A stretch of DNA of 64,000 bases from Apostichopus japonicus (GCF_037975245.1 NC_092578.1:8970359-9034358), one strand, 5' to 3'; numbered from the stretch's first letter, positions 10,621 to 21,334 are shown. Translations and numbers: made by a program. Notes: generated by a model from the letters alone, not told the origin.

Positions 10621-11373
10621 TTTTTTTCTCTTTTATTGGTAGGCGAGCCCACTGGCTCACCCATCTTAAAACTGTATATATAATAATTTTTTACAGAATA
10701 TGTGAAAATAATTATAAAATTAATGGTAATATCTCGCAGATGTTGCTTTTTAAGCGACACCTGAAGTTTGAAAATTGTAATTACGGTTACTAAGTTTTCG
10801 AGACGTGTTATACGTCCTTTACAACTTTGTTTTTAGTTCTCAATGGACTAATCTCGATGTTGAGAATGTTTTGATATGGACATAGTTCAGGGATAAATAA
10901 CACAATTACAGTGAATAATGAAAGCAGAGTAAAGAACTATTACCGATAAAATCGAACTAGATGGTCACTAACCTCGGTCGAAATTGTACGTATAGGTCGT
11001 GAAGTTGCTTTTAGAGAGCACCACTTCACTTCGAGCAAATATATCAAAAAAGGTTTTCAGGTTTATTGTTTCTGTTATACACATGATAAACGGGGTATAT
11101 ATTTTTGTCTTTACACTGTTATGAAAGAAACGTTCTATATTAATATGGTAATTTTTGTTAAGACATATGGCTCGGCTCTTCCAGATTGTACGCGTATATG
11201 TATTAAGCAGAAAATCGCAAAGAATTCCTTCCCTGCGATTATTGCTAAGCCCCAGTCCGAGAAGAGTAGAGGCTCTCCATTGATTGACGTCGTCAATGCT
11301 ATAAATACAGTTTAGTTTCTTTATCACGGTAATCCACATGGATGGATGACCGTTTCAATAGATTTACCACAAA
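10621..11373 (-). mobile_element. 5'-truncated Tx1-like LINE inserted inside tRNA-Thr
   Basis: The minus-strand frame 10,968-11,339 gives the ORF2 C-terminus, ending YNFDRG and stop. It matches the C-terminus of the larger element at 27,123 (YHLDRG). The 3' UTR shares AATAAAAGAG and the GAGCCAGTGGGCTC hairpin with that element. A 7-bp direct repeat ACAGGCG (10,614-10,620 and 11,374-11,380) flanks it. The insertion lies between the D stem and anticodon stem of the tRNA. Confidence 0.85.
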
Positions 11374-11404
11374 ACAGGCGCTTTACCAACTAAGCCATGG
11401 CGCC
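11374..11404 (-). pseudogene. tRNA-Thr 5' half, split by LINE
   Basis: Acceptor 5' strand and D arm (GGCGCCATGGCTTAGTTGG) of the tRNA interrupted by the LINE at 10,621-11,373. Confidence 0.8.
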
Positions 11405-11523
11405 TTATTGCTATTGGGTTGACGGACAAACACGCATATACAGTTATTCCAGACTGAAACACGGTAATAAACTTAAAAACATGAAAAAGTAACGGCGACA
11501 GAGTTAAAGTCATCTCAAAACGA

Positions 11524-11596
11524 AGGCACCACCCGGATTCGAACCGGGGATCTCCTGTTTACTAGACAGGCGCTTTACCAACTAAGCCATGGCGCC
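11524..11596 (-). tRNA. tRNA-Thr-AGT: tRNA-Thr(AGT)
   Basis: 73 nt with GGCGCCA/TGGTGCC acceptor, an intact T arm and loop CTAGTAA. It is the last copy before the CR1-like LINE. Confidence 0.85.
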
Positions 11597-11919
11597 TTAT
11601 TGTTGTTGGGTTGACCGACAAGCACGCATATATAGTTATTCCAGATTGAAACACGGTAATCACAAGAGTCACGGTAATCACGGAGTCACAAGAGTCCATA
11701 CCGTATAGACAACCTTTTTCAACGTCTCAATATCTCTCAGTATATTTCCTGTTAACTACATAATCTGAACGATATTTCGGAAGAGAACATATTGAGGACT
11801 ACCCGCATGTGTATTCTATATCATTATATCACCAATTACGAAGAATTTGTTTCACTTTTAAGCGTTTGACATTCGGCAACGACGCCTATAGGCGTTCGTT
11901 CGCCTCACGTTACACTGCG

Positions 11920-12702
11920 ATGGATTCCGCGAAACGCCACAAGATGGGTGAGTTAAAGGAGTGTAGTGTTAGAGTGTCGGACAGAGGATACGAAGTCAAT
12001 GATTTGGTGAAGGCAATTATTGGGGATATCGGAAATGACAAGGTATTAAGTTGTGTGAAATCTGGGGGATATTGGACAATCACTCTACGAAACAGGGAGG
12101 ATGCAGATTTACTCATAGAAACAGGACTTATAATCAATGGTGGGACTTGCAACGTATATGGAGTGTCGAAATCAATTTTAACTGTTAGTGTATTTGGCGT
12201 CCCCTCGTTTATTGACGACGAGGAACTCTCCGAGAAACTACTCGAATTTGGTTGCAAACTTAAAGGACAGTGGCACCACAACACATACAAGGAATTCCCC
12301 AACATCGAGAATGGAATTCGTTACATACGGTTAGAACTACCCGCAAAATCCAAGAGCCTCCCATACGCAATTACGGTGAACGAAATACATATGATGTTAA
12401 AGCATAATGGACAAACCAGAGTATGCAATCTTTGTCTAGAAACTGACCACATCATGTGGAACTGTCCCAAATACATATGCCGAGAATGTAACGTACAGGG
12501 ACATCGGGAAGCTAACTGCACTAAAGTTAGATGCTATAACTGTAACGATTTTGGACATAAAAGTTTTAGTTGTCCACAACCCGAAGCTGACGATGACGAA
12601 GACACCGACTACAACGATCACCATGGTAACCAACTCATAACAACAAGCAAAAACACGGTCACACAGGCCCAGCTTCCAACACGAGGATCAACCAAGAGAT
12701 GA
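11920..12702 (+). CDS. LINE ORF1 protein, RRM-like with three CCHC knuckles
   Basis: Start chosen at MDSAKRHK (11,920) because the homologous protein at 31,684 also starts MDSAK; the frame is open back to 11,809. The N-terminal half looks like an RRM-type nucleic-acid binding fold. Three zinc knuckles follow: CNLCLETDHIMWNC, CRECNVQGHREANC and CYNCNDFGHKSFSC (each CX2CX4HX4C), then an acidic stretch. ORF1 proteins of LINEs bind element RNA. The frame stops at 12,702, but a basic C-terminal part continues in another frame at 12,707-13,075, so a one-base indel near 12,700 is likely. Confidence 0.8.
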   Translation: MDSAKRHKMGELKECSVRVSDRGYEVNDLVKAIIGDIGNDKVLSCVKSGGYWTITLRNREDADLLIETGLIINGGTCNVYGVSKSILTVSVFGVPSFIDDEELSEKLLEFGCKLKGQWHHNTYKEFPNIENGIRYIRLELPAKSKSLPYAITVNEIHMMLKHNGQTRVCNLCLETDHIMWNCPKYICRECNVQGHREANCTKVRCYNCNDFGHKSFSCPQPEADDDEDTDYNDHHGNQLITTSKNTVTQAQLPTRGSTKR

Positions 12703-12706
12703 AGTC

Positions 12707-13075
12707 ATGGACTTATCCCAGACAAAAGTTACGGAGCATAACGAGATAACAAAGGAGCGAGACCATAATACAACGACACGTAACGAGGGTAACGATGGTA
12801 AACAACGAACAACGTCACAAATCCCACGGGCTGCAGAAAGTAAGGTAACTGGAGAAACTAAACCGGCCAAAGATAAAGCTGCACGAGGTAACAACAAAAC
12901 CACCAATAATCTCGATCGCAACAACAGAGCCACTGAAATTCCTCAACAGATTAAGCGAACATTGTCCCTTGGTGAGGGGGAATTCAGAACTGTTCGACTG
13001 AAGAAAAAGACGTTCCATCCAAAACTTAGCAAAGCGAGGAATTCCAACCCTAGGATCACTGAAAAGCCGCAATAA
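12707..13075 (+). CDS. Probable C-terminal part of LINE ORF1, ending at TAATG
   Basis: A Lys/Arg/Asn-rich frame with no known domain. It follows the ORF1 stop by four bases in another frame, and its own stop TAA (13,073-13,075) overlaps the ORF2 ATG (13,075-13,077) as TAATG. Stop-start overlap of this kind is known for the SART1 LINE, where it couples ORF2 translation to ORF1. It could instead be a separate small frame. Confidence 0.5.
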   Translation: MDLSQTKVTEHNEITKERDHNTTTRNEGNDGKQRTTSQIPRAAESKVTGETKPAKDKAARGNNKTTNNLDRNNRATEIPQQIKRTLSLGEGEFRTVRLKKKTFHPKLSKARNSNPRITEKPQ

Positions 13076-16061
13076 TGATTGAATTGACAATATATTTATT
13101 ACTGATGGCGACGCTATCAGCGAATGGCCCGGATTTTAGAGTGACTGATGACATTAATCCTGCAGACAATATCACCTGCAGGTATTATGACTTTAACTCT
13201 TTTAATGATGTAGAATCTCATTCCAGTTTTTCCATTTTCCACCATAATAGCCGTAGTTTAAACCAAAATTTAGACGAAATCAATACTTTTATTTCTTTAC
13301 TAAAAGAAAAATTTTCAATAATCGGTTTTACGGAAACATGGTTTACCAATATTATTTCACCCCTGATATCCATAGATAATTACACTCTCATTGAAAAACA
13401 TCATGAAAACCAAACGGGTGGCGGCGTGTGCCTATTTATTAATAACGATCTTAACTTTAAAAATAGACCCGATCTTTCTATTTTTAATGAATCTATTGAA
13501 TCTCTATTTGTTGACGTCATATTACCCCACATGAACGAAAAGTGTACTGTAGGTATTATATATAGACCACCAAGTGGTTCTAATGAAATGTTTGATTTTT
13601 ATCTTCCAAATATTCTTAGCACTATATCGGAACAACAGTGTAAATCGTATGTAATGGGAGATTATAATATTAATCTATTGGATAAACCCAAGTCCCGCCG
13701 ATTTTTAAACATCCTTTATTCCAACGGGTTCATTCCAACAATCTCTAAACCCACTCGTATTAGCAGTACTTCATCAACTTTGATTGATAATATTATTACC
13801 AACGTTAACTTCAACATCTATTCAGGCATATTTATTACTGATCTTAGCGATCACCTACCGATTTTTCTCAAAGTACCAACCAGGAGATATAAACAGAACC
13901 ACTTTGTGAATGTTCGCAATTATAGCACCAACAATATTAGACGCTTTATCGCAGAGATCCAGGACAAATTATGGGACGATATCCTGAGAAAAAATGACAC
14001 TAATACTGCATATAATATATTTTATGACTGTATAAACACAACATATAGTAATTGTTTTCCATACCACAATATCAAAACTAAAAATCGCAAAAAGAAACAT
14101 CCTTGGATCACAAAAGGTATTTTGACTTCTATTAAAAAGAAAAAAATAGGCTTTTCAAAAATTACATTCAAAATCCAACGCCTAGTAATAAGATGTCTTA
14201 TACAACTTACCGTAACAAGCGTAATCACATTATTAGATTCTCCAAAAGATTACATTTCAACAATAAATTTTACGATACTAGAAATAACCCGAGGGGCACC
14301 TGGAATACTGTAAATGAAATTCTTCAGAATGACCGTAAGCAATCAACGTATCCTGCTGCCTTCAGACACGGGGATCGCGATATTAACAATGACAATGATA
14401 TCGCAAATACCTTCAATGACTTCTTTGTCAACCTTGGCCCATCATTAGCTAATAAGATCAACTATAAAGGATCACATAACGACTTTATGAGTGACAATAT
14501 AAACAGTCACTCTACTTTTACCTATCCTGTGTATGAGGAAGAACTTTAACAAATCGCTAATTCATGTCTAAAACCCAATAAAGCAGCAGGATATGATGAT
14601 TTCAAGCCGGGAATTATTAAGCATATTATCCCTTTTATTTCAAAACCACTGGCCCATATGCAATTTGTCTTTTCAAACTGGCACGTTTCCAGATAAATTA
14701 AAAGTTTCAAAAGTTATACCGGTGTATAAAAAGGGTGACAAAGATAATTACGAAAATTACCGGCCTATATCATTGTTGTCGTGCTTTTCTAAAATAATTG
14801 AAAGGCTTATGTTTAATCGTATTTTTAATTTTCTTTAACAAGCATGATATTCTATGTGATCAGCAGTATGGTTTTAGAGCAGATCACTCTACTGAACTTG
14901 CATTGGCAGATGCTATTGACAAATTATACAGCAGCTTAGATAACAATAAAACTTGCATTGGTGTATTTCTAGACCTTTCAAAGGCTTTCGACACTATTGA
15001 TCATGTTATCTTAATGAGTAAATTGCACCACTACGGTATTAGAGGAACAACACTGAATTGGATAGACAGTTATATTACAAATCGTTATCAATATACCTCT
15101 TACAAAAGCTCTACTTCTCGTATTGCAGAAATTCAATGCGGTGTCCCACGGGGTTCAATTTTAGGCCCATTGCTTGTCATTTTATATGTCAATGACATCT
15201 GCCAAATTTCTAAATTTGCAAACATAACATTATTTGCTGATGATACAAGTATTTTCTTCGATTCAGATGTAAATGCAAATTCATTCCATATTCAAATTTC
15301 TAATGAACTAAGTAAATTTAATAACTGGTTTTCTGCCAATAAACTATCACTTAATATTGGCAAAACTAATTATATTGCGTTTAATGCTTCCAGAAATTTT
15401 AGCTTGGATAAAGATATCACCATGGGTGGTATAATTCTAAAACAAGTTTATACTACTAAGTTTTTAGGTGTATATATTGATAATAAGCTTTCGTGGCATG
15501 AGCACATTTCTACAGTATGCAGGAAAGCAGCGAAAAGCGTTGGGATTTTATCAAAGTTGAAATTTCTCCTACCAGAGCGCATATTAAAGACTCTCTACCA
15601 AACTTTGGTCGTTCCACACATCTCATATTGTTCAATTATCTGGTCTGGCACGCCAGAAACCAATCTTCATCCTCTTTATTATTCTTCAAAAGAAAGCCAT
15701 GCGCCACATTTCACGTGTTGCACCTCGTGAACACACAAATCAACTTTTCAAGAATCTTAATTTATTAAAAGTTACCGACATTTTTCGTGTAAATCTTGCC
15801 ACGTTTGCATATAAGGGATGGAATGGTTTATTGCCTAACACATTTCATGATTTTTTAACTAGTAACAGTGTGATACATCACCACAACACACGGAATGCTG
15901 ATAATGCACATTACTTTTCTTATAAAACATCAATTTGGAGGCTTCGTCTTAGAAATCGTGCAATAAAGACATGGAATTCCATAACAGAGAGTTTCAAAAC
16001 CAAAGTATCCAGTAAAATATTCAAAAAGCATCTGACCAAAGACGTTATATCCAGTTATTAA
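13075..16061 (+). pseudogene. LINE ORF2: AP endonuclease and reverse transcriptase, frameshifted
   Basis: The endonuclease is at about 13,230-13,880 (HHNSRSLNQNLDE, GFTETWF, GGGVCLFIN, GDYNINLLD, LSDHLPIF). The reverse transcriptase follows with YRPISLLSCFSKIIERL, FLDLSKAFDTIDH, GVPRGSILGPLL and LFADDTSIFFDSD (FADD near 15,233). The C-terminus ends FKKHLTKDVISSY. The frame breaks near 14,200-14,300, at a TAA (14,547-14,549), near 14,660, near 14,838 and near 15,700, so this copy is inactive unless these are sequencing errors. Motifs fit the CR1/Jockey group, not Tx1/L1. Confidence 0.85.
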
Positions 16062-16195
16062 TAAGTCATCCATTCATTGGCACGATAACAAATTATTATT
16101 TTAAATATTATCACCATATATAGTATTCATGATTGTCGAATTATTCTTTTTTGTATTGTTTTGTAAATACTTTTCTTCTTTTCTTTATACAGGGC

Positions 16196-16236
16196 GTCTT
16201 CTACTTTGTTAAGCTGTTGTACGCTTTTTGGAAGAC
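16196..16236 (+). other. Conserved LINE 3'-UTR stem-loop
   Basis: GTCTTC (16,196-16,201) pairs with GAAGAC (16,231-16,236). Related copies at 46,392 and 50,861 keep the stem with compensating changes. Confidence 0.6.
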
Positions 16237-16345
16237 TTCCTTCACACTGTAAATTTACACGTGAAAAACAAATTAATAAATCAAATCAAATAACTGAAAA
16301 ACATGAAAAGGTGACGGCGGTATGAATTAAAGTAATCCCAAAAGA

Positions 16346-16418
16346 AGGCACCACACGGATTCGAACCGGGGATCTCCTGTTTACTAGACAGGCGCTTTAC
16401 CAACTAAGCCATAGCGCC
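16346..16418 (-). tRNA. tRNA-Thr-AGT: tRNA-Thr(AGT), array unit 1
   Basis: T-stem mismatch (CCGTG for CCGGG). Confidence 0.7.
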
Positions 16419-16535
16419 TTATTGCTGTTAGGGTGACCGACAAACACGCATATATAGTTATTCCAGATTGAAACACGGTAATAACTTAAAAATAGAAAAG
16501 GTAACGGCGGTATGAATTAAAGTAATCCCAAAAGA

Positions 16536-16608
16536 AGGCACCACCCGGATTCGAACCGGGCATCTCCTGTTTACTAGACAGGCGCTTTACCAACTAAGCC
16601 ATAGCGCC
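16536..16608 (-). tRNA. tRNA-Thr-AGT: tRNA-Thr(AGT), array unit 2
   Basis: Variable-loop change C48 to G; otherwise array consensus. Confidence 0.75.
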
Positions 16609-16725
16609 TTATTGCTGTTAGGGTGACCGACAAACACGCATATATAGTTATTCCAGATTGAAACACGGTAATAACTTAAAAATAGAAAAGGTAACGGCGG
16701 TATGAATTAAAGTCATCCCAAAAGA

Positions 16726-16798
16726 AGGCACCACCCGGATTCACACCGGGGATCTCCTGTTTACTAGACAGGCGCTTTACCAACTAAGCCATAGCGCC
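16726..16798 (-). tRNA. tRNA-Thr-AGT: tRNA-Thr(AGT), array unit 3, broken B box
   Basis: T loop reads TGTGAAT instead of TTCGAAT, so Pol III recognition is doubtful. Confidence 0.55.
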
Positions 16799-16916
16799 TT
16801 ATTGCTGTTAGGGTGACCGACAAACACGCATATATAGTTATTCCAGATTGAAACACGGTAATAACTTAAAAACATAAAAAGGTAACGGCGGTATGAATTA
16901 AAGTAATCCCAAAAGA

Positions 16917-16989
16917 AGGCACCACCCGGATTCGAACCGGGGATCTCTTGTTTACTAGACAGGCGCTTTACCAACTAAGCCATAGCGCC
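16917..16989 (-). tRNA. tRNA-Thr-AGT: tRNA-Thr(AGT), array unit 4
   Basis: Carries the C28-A42 anticodon-stem mismatch class (ACAAG). Confidence 0.7.
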
Positions 16990-17106
16990 TTATTGCTGTT
17001 AGGGTGACCGACAAACACGCATATATAGTTATTCCAGATTGAAACACGGTAATAACTTAAAAATAGAAAATGTATCGGCGGTATGAATTAAAGTCATCCC
17101 AAAAGA

Positions 17107-17179
17107 AGGCACCACCCGGATTCGAACCGGGGATCTCCTGTTTACTAGACAGGCGCTTTACCAACTAAGCCATAGCGCC
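17107..17179 (-). tRNA. tRNA-Thr-AGT: tRNA-Thr(AGT), array unit 5
   Basis: Array consensus: GGCGCTA/TGGTGCC acceptor, loop CTAGTAA. Confidence 0.8.
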
Positions 17180-17297
17180 TTATTGCTGTTAGGGTGACCG
17201 ACAAACACGCATATATAGTTATTCCAGATTGAAACACGGTAATAACTTAAAAACATGAAAAGGTAACGGCGGTATGAATTAAAGTAATCCCAAAAGA

Positions 17298-17370
17298 AGG
17301 CACCACCCGGATTCGAACCGGGGATCTCTTGTTTACTAGACAGGCGCTTTACCAACTAAGCCATAGCGCC
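17298..17370 (-). tRNA. tRNA-Thr-AGT: tRNA-Thr(AGT), array unit 6
   Basis: C28-A42 class. Confidence 0.7.
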
Positions 17371-17485
17371 TTATTGCTGTTAGGGTGACCGACAAACACG
17401 CGTATAGTTATTCCAGATTGAAACACGGTAATAACTTAAAAATAGAAAAGGTAACGGCGGTATGAATTAAAGTAATCCCAAAAGA

Positions 17486-17558
17486 AGGCACCACCCGGAT
17501 TCGAACCGGGGATCTCTTGTTTACTAGACAGGCGCTTTACCAACTAAGCCATAGCGCC
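17486..17558 (-). tRNA. tRNA-Thr-AGT: tRNA-Thr(AGT), array unit 7
   Basis: C28-A42 class. Confidence 0.7.
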
Positions 17559-17676
17559 TTATTGCTGTTGGGTTTACCGACAAACACGCATATATAGTTA
17601 TTCCAGATTGAAACACGGTAATAACTTAAAAACATGAAAAGGTAACGGCGGTATGAATTAAAGTAATCCCAAAAGA

Positions 17677-17749
17677 AGGCACCACCCGGATTCAAACCGG
17701 GGATCTCTTGTTTACTAGACAGGCGCTTTACCAACTAAGCCATAGCACC
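17677..17749 (-). tRNA. tRNA-Thr-AGT: tRNA-Thr(AGT), array unit 8
   Basis: C28-A42 class, B box GGTTTGAATCC, and acceptor GGTGCTA (one extra wobble pair). Confidence 0.6.
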
Positions 17750-17866
17750 TTATTGCTGTTGGGTTTACCGACAAACACGCATATATAGTTATTCCAGATT
17801 GAAACACGGTAATAACTTAAAAATAGAAAAGGTAACGGCGGTATGAATTAAAGTAATCCCAAAAGA

Positions 17867-17939
17867 AGGCACCACCCGGATTCGAACCGGGGATCTCCTG
17901 TTTACTAGACAGGCGCTTTACCAACTAAGCCATAGCGCC
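17867..17939 (-). tRNA. tRNA-Thr-AGT: tRNA-Thr(AGT), array unit 9, TATA-less flank
   Basis: Consensus gene body; the 5' flank has lost TATATAGTTATTCC. Confidence 0.75.
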
Positions 17940-18044
17940 TTATTGCTGTCTGGTTTACCGACAAACACGCATAGATTGAAACACGGTAATAACTTAAAAA
18001 AATGAAAAGGTAACGGCGGTATGAATTAAAGTCATCCCAAAAGA

Positions 18045-18117
18045 AGGCACCACCCGGATTCGAACCGGGGATCTCCTGTTTACTAGACAGGCGCTTTACC
18101 AACTAAGCCATAGCGCC
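18045..18117 (-). tRNA. tRNA-Thr-AGT: tRNA-Thr(AGT), array unit 10
   Basis: Array consensus. Confidence 0.8.
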
Positions 18118-18234
18118 TTATCGCTGTTAGGTTGACCGTCAAACACGCATATATATGTATTCCAGATTGAAACACGGTAATAACTTAAAAATAGAAAAGG
18201 TAACGGCGGTATGAATTAAAGTAATCCCAAAAGA

Positions 18235-18307
18235 AGGCACCACCCGGATTCGAACCGGGGATCTCCTGTTTACTAGACAGGCGCTTTACCAACTAAGCCA
18301 TAGCGCC
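18235..18307 (-). tRNA. tRNA-Thr-AGT: tRNA-Thr(AGT), array unit 11
   Basis: Array consensus. Confidence 0.8.
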
Positions 18308-18425
18308 TTATTGCTTGTGGGTTTACCGACAAACACGCATATATAGTTATTCCAGATTAAAACACGGTAATAACTTAAAAACATGATAAGGTATCGGCGG
18401 TATAAGTTAAAGTAATCCCAAAAAA

Positions 18426-18498
18426 AGGCACCATCCGGATTCGAACCGGGGATCTCCTGTTTACTAGACAGGCGCTTTAACAACTAAGCCATTGCGAC
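18426..18498 (-). tRNA. tRNA-Thr-AGT: tRNA-Thr(AGT), array unit 12, degenerate acceptor
   Basis: 5' acceptor strand reads GTCGCAA and a T-stem pair is lost; probably not charged. Confidence 0.5.
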
Positions 18499-18617
18499 TT
18501 ACTGCTGTTAGGGTGACCGACAAACACGCATATATAGTTTTATTCCAGATTGAAACACGGTAATAACTTAAAAATAGAAAAGGTAACGGCGGAATGAATT
18601 AAAGTAATCCCAAAAGA

Positions 18618-18689
18618 AGGCACCACCCGGATTCGAACCGGCATCTCCTGTTTACTAGACAGGCGCTTTACCAACTAAGCCATAGCGCC
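18618..18689 (-). tRNA. tRNA-Thr-AGT: tRNA-Thr(AGT), array unit 13, 72 nt
   Basis: One base lost at the variable-loop/T-stem junction. Confidence 0.6.
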
Positions 18690-18807
18690 TTATTGCTGTT
18701 AGGGTGACCGACAAACACGCATATATAGTTATTCCAGATTGAAACACGGTAATAACTTAAAAACATGAAAAGTTAACGGCGGTATGAATTAAAGTAATCC
18801 CAAAAGA

Positions 18808-18880
18808 AGGCACCACCCGGATTCGAACCGGGGATCTCTTGTTTACTAGACAGGCGCTTTACCAACTAAGCAATAGCGCC
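18808..18880 (-). tRNA. tRNA-Thr-AGT: tRNA-Thr(AGT), array unit 14
   Basis: C28-A42 class; A box starts TTGC instead of TGGC. Confidence 0.65.
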
Positions 18881-18998
18881 TTATTGCTGTTAGGGTGACC
18901 GACAAACACGCAAATATAGTTATTCCAGATTGAAACACGGTAATAACTTAAAAACATGAAAAGGTATCGGCGGTATGAGTTAAAGTAATCCCAAAAGA

Positions 18999-19071
18999 AG
19001 GCACCACCCGGATTCGAACCGGGGATCTCCTGTTTACTAGACAGGCGCTTTACCAACTAAGCCATAGCGCC
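18999..19071 (-). tRNA. tRNA-Thr-AGT: tRNA-Thr(AGT), array unit 15
   Basis: Array consensus; upstream TATA altered to AAATATAG. Confidence 0.8.
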
Positions 19072-19188
19072 TTATTGCTGTTGGGTTTACCGACAAACAC
19101 GCATATATAGTTATTCCAGATTGAAACACGGTAATAACTTAAAAATAGAAAAGGTAACGGCGGTATGAATTAAAGTAATCCCAAAAGA

Positions 19189-19261
19189 AGGCACCACCCG
19201 GATTCGAACCGGGCATCTCCTGTTTACTAGACAGGCGCTTTACCAACTAAGCCATAGCGCC
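19189..19261 (-). tRNA. tRNA-Thr-AGT: tRNA-Thr(AGT), array unit 16
   Basis: C48 to G, as in unit 2. Confidence 0.75.
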
Positions 19262-19379
19262 TTATTGCTGTTAGGGTGACCGTCAAACACGCATATATAG
19301 TTATTCCAGATTGAAACACGGTAATAACTTAAAAACATGAAAAGGAAACGGCGGTATGAATTAAAGTAATCCCAAAAGA

Positions 19380-19452
19380 AGGCACCACCCGGATTCGAAC
19401 CGGGGATCTCCTGTTTACTAAACAGGCGCTTTACCAACTAAGCCATAGCGCC
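19380..19452 (-). tRNA. tRNA-Thr-AGT: tRNA-Thr(AGT), array unit 17
   Basis: Loop TTAGTAA (C32 to T); shared only with unit 20, three units away. Confidence 0.75.
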
Positions 19453-19569
19453 TTATTGCTGTTGGGTTTACAGACAAACACGCATATATAGTTATTCCAG
19501 ATTGAAACACGGTAATAACTTAAAAATAGAAAAGGTAACGGCGGTATGAATTAAAGTAATCCCAAAAGA

Positions 19570-19642
19570 AGGCACCACCCGGATTCGAACCGGGGATCTC
19601 CTGTTTACTAGACAGGCGCTTTACCAACTAAGCCATGGCGCC
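19570..19642 (-). tRNA. tRNA-Thr-AGT: tRNA-Thr(AGT), array unit 18, TATA-less flank
   Basis: Acceptor GGCGCCA, the better-paired form seen outside the array. Confidence 0.75.
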
Positions 19643-19747
19643 TTATTGCTGTCTGGTTTACCGACAAACACGCATAGATTGAAACACGGTTATAACTTAA
19701 AAACATGCAAAGGTATCAGCGGAATGAATTAAAGTTATCCCAAAAGA

Positions 19748-19820
19748 AGGCACCACCCGGATTCGAACCGTGGATCTCCTGTTTACTAGACAGGCGCTTT
19801 ACCAACTAAGCCATAGCGCC
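19748..19820 (-). tRNA. tRNA-Thr-AGT: tRNA-Thr(AGT), array unit 19
   Basis: T-stem change CACGG; shared only with unit 22. Confidence 0.65.
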
Positions 19821-19938
19821 TTATTGCTGTTAGGGTGACCGACAAACACGCATATATAGTTATTCCAGATTGAAACACGGTAATAACTTAAAAACATGAA
19901 AAGGAAACGGCGGTATGAATTAAAGTAATCCCAAAAGA

Positions 19939-20011
19939 AGGCACCACCCGGATTCGAACCGGGGATCTCCTGTTTACTAAACAGGCGCTTTACCAACTAA
20001 GCCATAGCGCC
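19939..20011 (-). tRNA. tRNA-Thr-AGT: tRNA-Thr(AGT), array unit 20
   Basis: Loop TTAGTAA, duplicate of unit 17. Confidence 0.75.
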
Positions 20012-20128
20012 TTATTGCTGTTGGGTTTACAGACAAACACGCATTTATAGTTATTCCAGATTGAAACACGGTAATAACTTAAAAATAGAAAGGGTAACGG
20101 CGGTATGAATTAAAGTAATCCCAAAAGA

Positions 20129-20201
20129 AGGCACCACCCGGATTCGAACCGGGGATCTCCTGTTTACTAGACAGGCGCTTTACCAACTAAGCCATGGTGC
20201 C
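20129..20201 (-). tRNA. tRNA-Thr-AGT: tRNA-Thr(AGT), array unit 21, TATA-less flank
   Basis: Acceptor GGCACCA; otherwise a duplicate of unit 18. Confidence 0.7.
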
Positions 20202-20306
20202 TTATTGCTGTCTGGTTTACCGACAAACACGCATAGATTGAAACACGGTTATAACTTAAAAACATGCAAAGGTATCAGCGGAATGAATTAAAGTTATCCC
20301 AAAAGA

Positions 20307-20379
20307 AGGCACCACCCGGATTCGAACCGTGGATCTCCTGTTTACTAGACAGGCGCTTTACCAACTAAGCCATAGCGCC
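20307..20379 (-). tRNA. tRNA-Thr-AGT: tRNA-Thr(AGT), array unit 22
   Basis: T-stem CACGG, duplicate of unit 19. Confidence 0.65.
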
Positions 20380-20497
20380 TTATTGCTGTTAGGGTGACCG
20401 TCAAACACGCATATATAGTTATTCCAGATTGAAACACGGTAATAACTTAAAAACATGAAAAGTTAACGGCGGTATGAATTAAAGTAATCCCAAAAGA

Positions 20498-20570
20498 AGG
20501 CACCACCCGGATTCGAACCGGGGATCTCTTGTTTACTAGACAGGCGCTTTACCAACTAAGCCATAGCGCC
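20498..20570 (-). tRNA. tRNA-Thr-AGT: tRNA-Thr(AGT), array unit 23
   Basis: C28-A42 class. Confidence 0.7.
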
Positions 20571-20688
20571 TTATTGCTTGTGGGTTTACCGACAAACACG
20601 CATATATAGTTATTCCAGATTGAAACACGGTAATAACTTAAAAACATGAAAAGGTAACGGTGGTATGAATTAAAGTAATCCCAAAAGA

Positions 20689-20761
20689 AGGCACCACCCG
20701 GATTCGAACCGGGGATCTCTTGTTTACTAGACAGGCGCTTTACCAACTAAGCCATAGCGCC
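20689..20761 (-). tRNA. tRNA-Thr-AGT: tRNA-Thr(AGT), array unit 24
   Basis: C28-A42 class. Confidence 0.7.
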
Positions 20762-20879
20762 TTATTGCTGTTGGGTTTACCGACAAACACGCATATATAG
20801 TTATTCCAGATTGAAACAAGGTAATAACTTAAAAACATGAAAAGGTATCGGCGGTATGAGTTAAAGTAATCCCAAAAGA

Positions 20880-20952
20880 AGGCACCACCCGGATTCGAAC
20901 CGGGGATCTCCTGTTTACTAGACAGGCGCTTTACCAACTAAGCCATAGCGCC
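20880..20952 (-). tRNA. tRNA-Thr-AGT: tRNA-Thr(AGT), array unit 25
   Basis: Consensus; the upstream TATA tract is lengthened. Confidence 0.8.
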
Positions 20953-21071
20953 TCATTGCTGTTAGGGTGACCGTCAAACACGCATATATATATGTATTCC
21001 AGATTGAAACACGGTAATAACTTAAAAATAGAAAAGGTAACGGCGGTATGAATTAAAGTAATCCCAAAAGA

Positions 21072-21144
21072 AGGCACCACCCGGATTCGAACCGGGGATC
21101 TCCTGTTTACTAGACAGGCGCTTTACCAACTAAGCCATAGCGCC
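21072..21144 (-). tRNA. tRNA-Thr-AGT: tRNA-Thr(AGT), array unit 26
   Basis: Array consensus; 5' flank reads CGTTTTGG in place of CGTGTTTG. Confidence 0.8.
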
Positions 21145-21261
21145 TTATTGCTGTTAGGGTGACCGACCAAAACGCATGTATGGTTATTCCAGATTGAAAC
21201 ACGGTAATAACTTAAAAATAGAAAAGGTAACGGCGGTGTGAATTAAAGTCATCCCAAAAGA

Positions 21262-21334
21262 AGGCACCACCCGGATTCGAACCGGGGATCTCCTGTTTAC
21301 CAGACAGGAGCTTTACCAACTAAGCCATATCGCC
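21262..21334 (-). tRNA. tRNA-Thr-like with GGT anticodon, array unit 27
   Basis: Loop CTGGTAA gives GGT (still Thr). Acceptor GGCGATA and position 26 changed; the flank lacks TATA. Same variant as unit 49. Confidence 0.55.

Larger units (their letters stand above)
11661..16288 (+). mobile_element. CR1/Jockey-type LINE in tRNA array spacer, nearly full length
   Basis: Inserted in the spacer: the array text stops at CACGGTAAT (11,660) and resumes at AATAACTG (16,289). It carries ORF1 (from 11,920), ORF2 (13,075-16,061, broken) and a 3' UTR with a hairpin, and ends in an AAATC-type short repeat. ORF2 has an AP-type endonuclease and a CR1/Jockey-like reverse transcriptase. ORF1 is homologous to that of the Tx1-like LINE at 26,856-31,934. 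Confidence 0.85.

Noticed and set aside
11910-12305. 131-residue antisense frame opposite LINE ORF1
   Set aside because: Shadow of the conserved ORF1 on the other strand.
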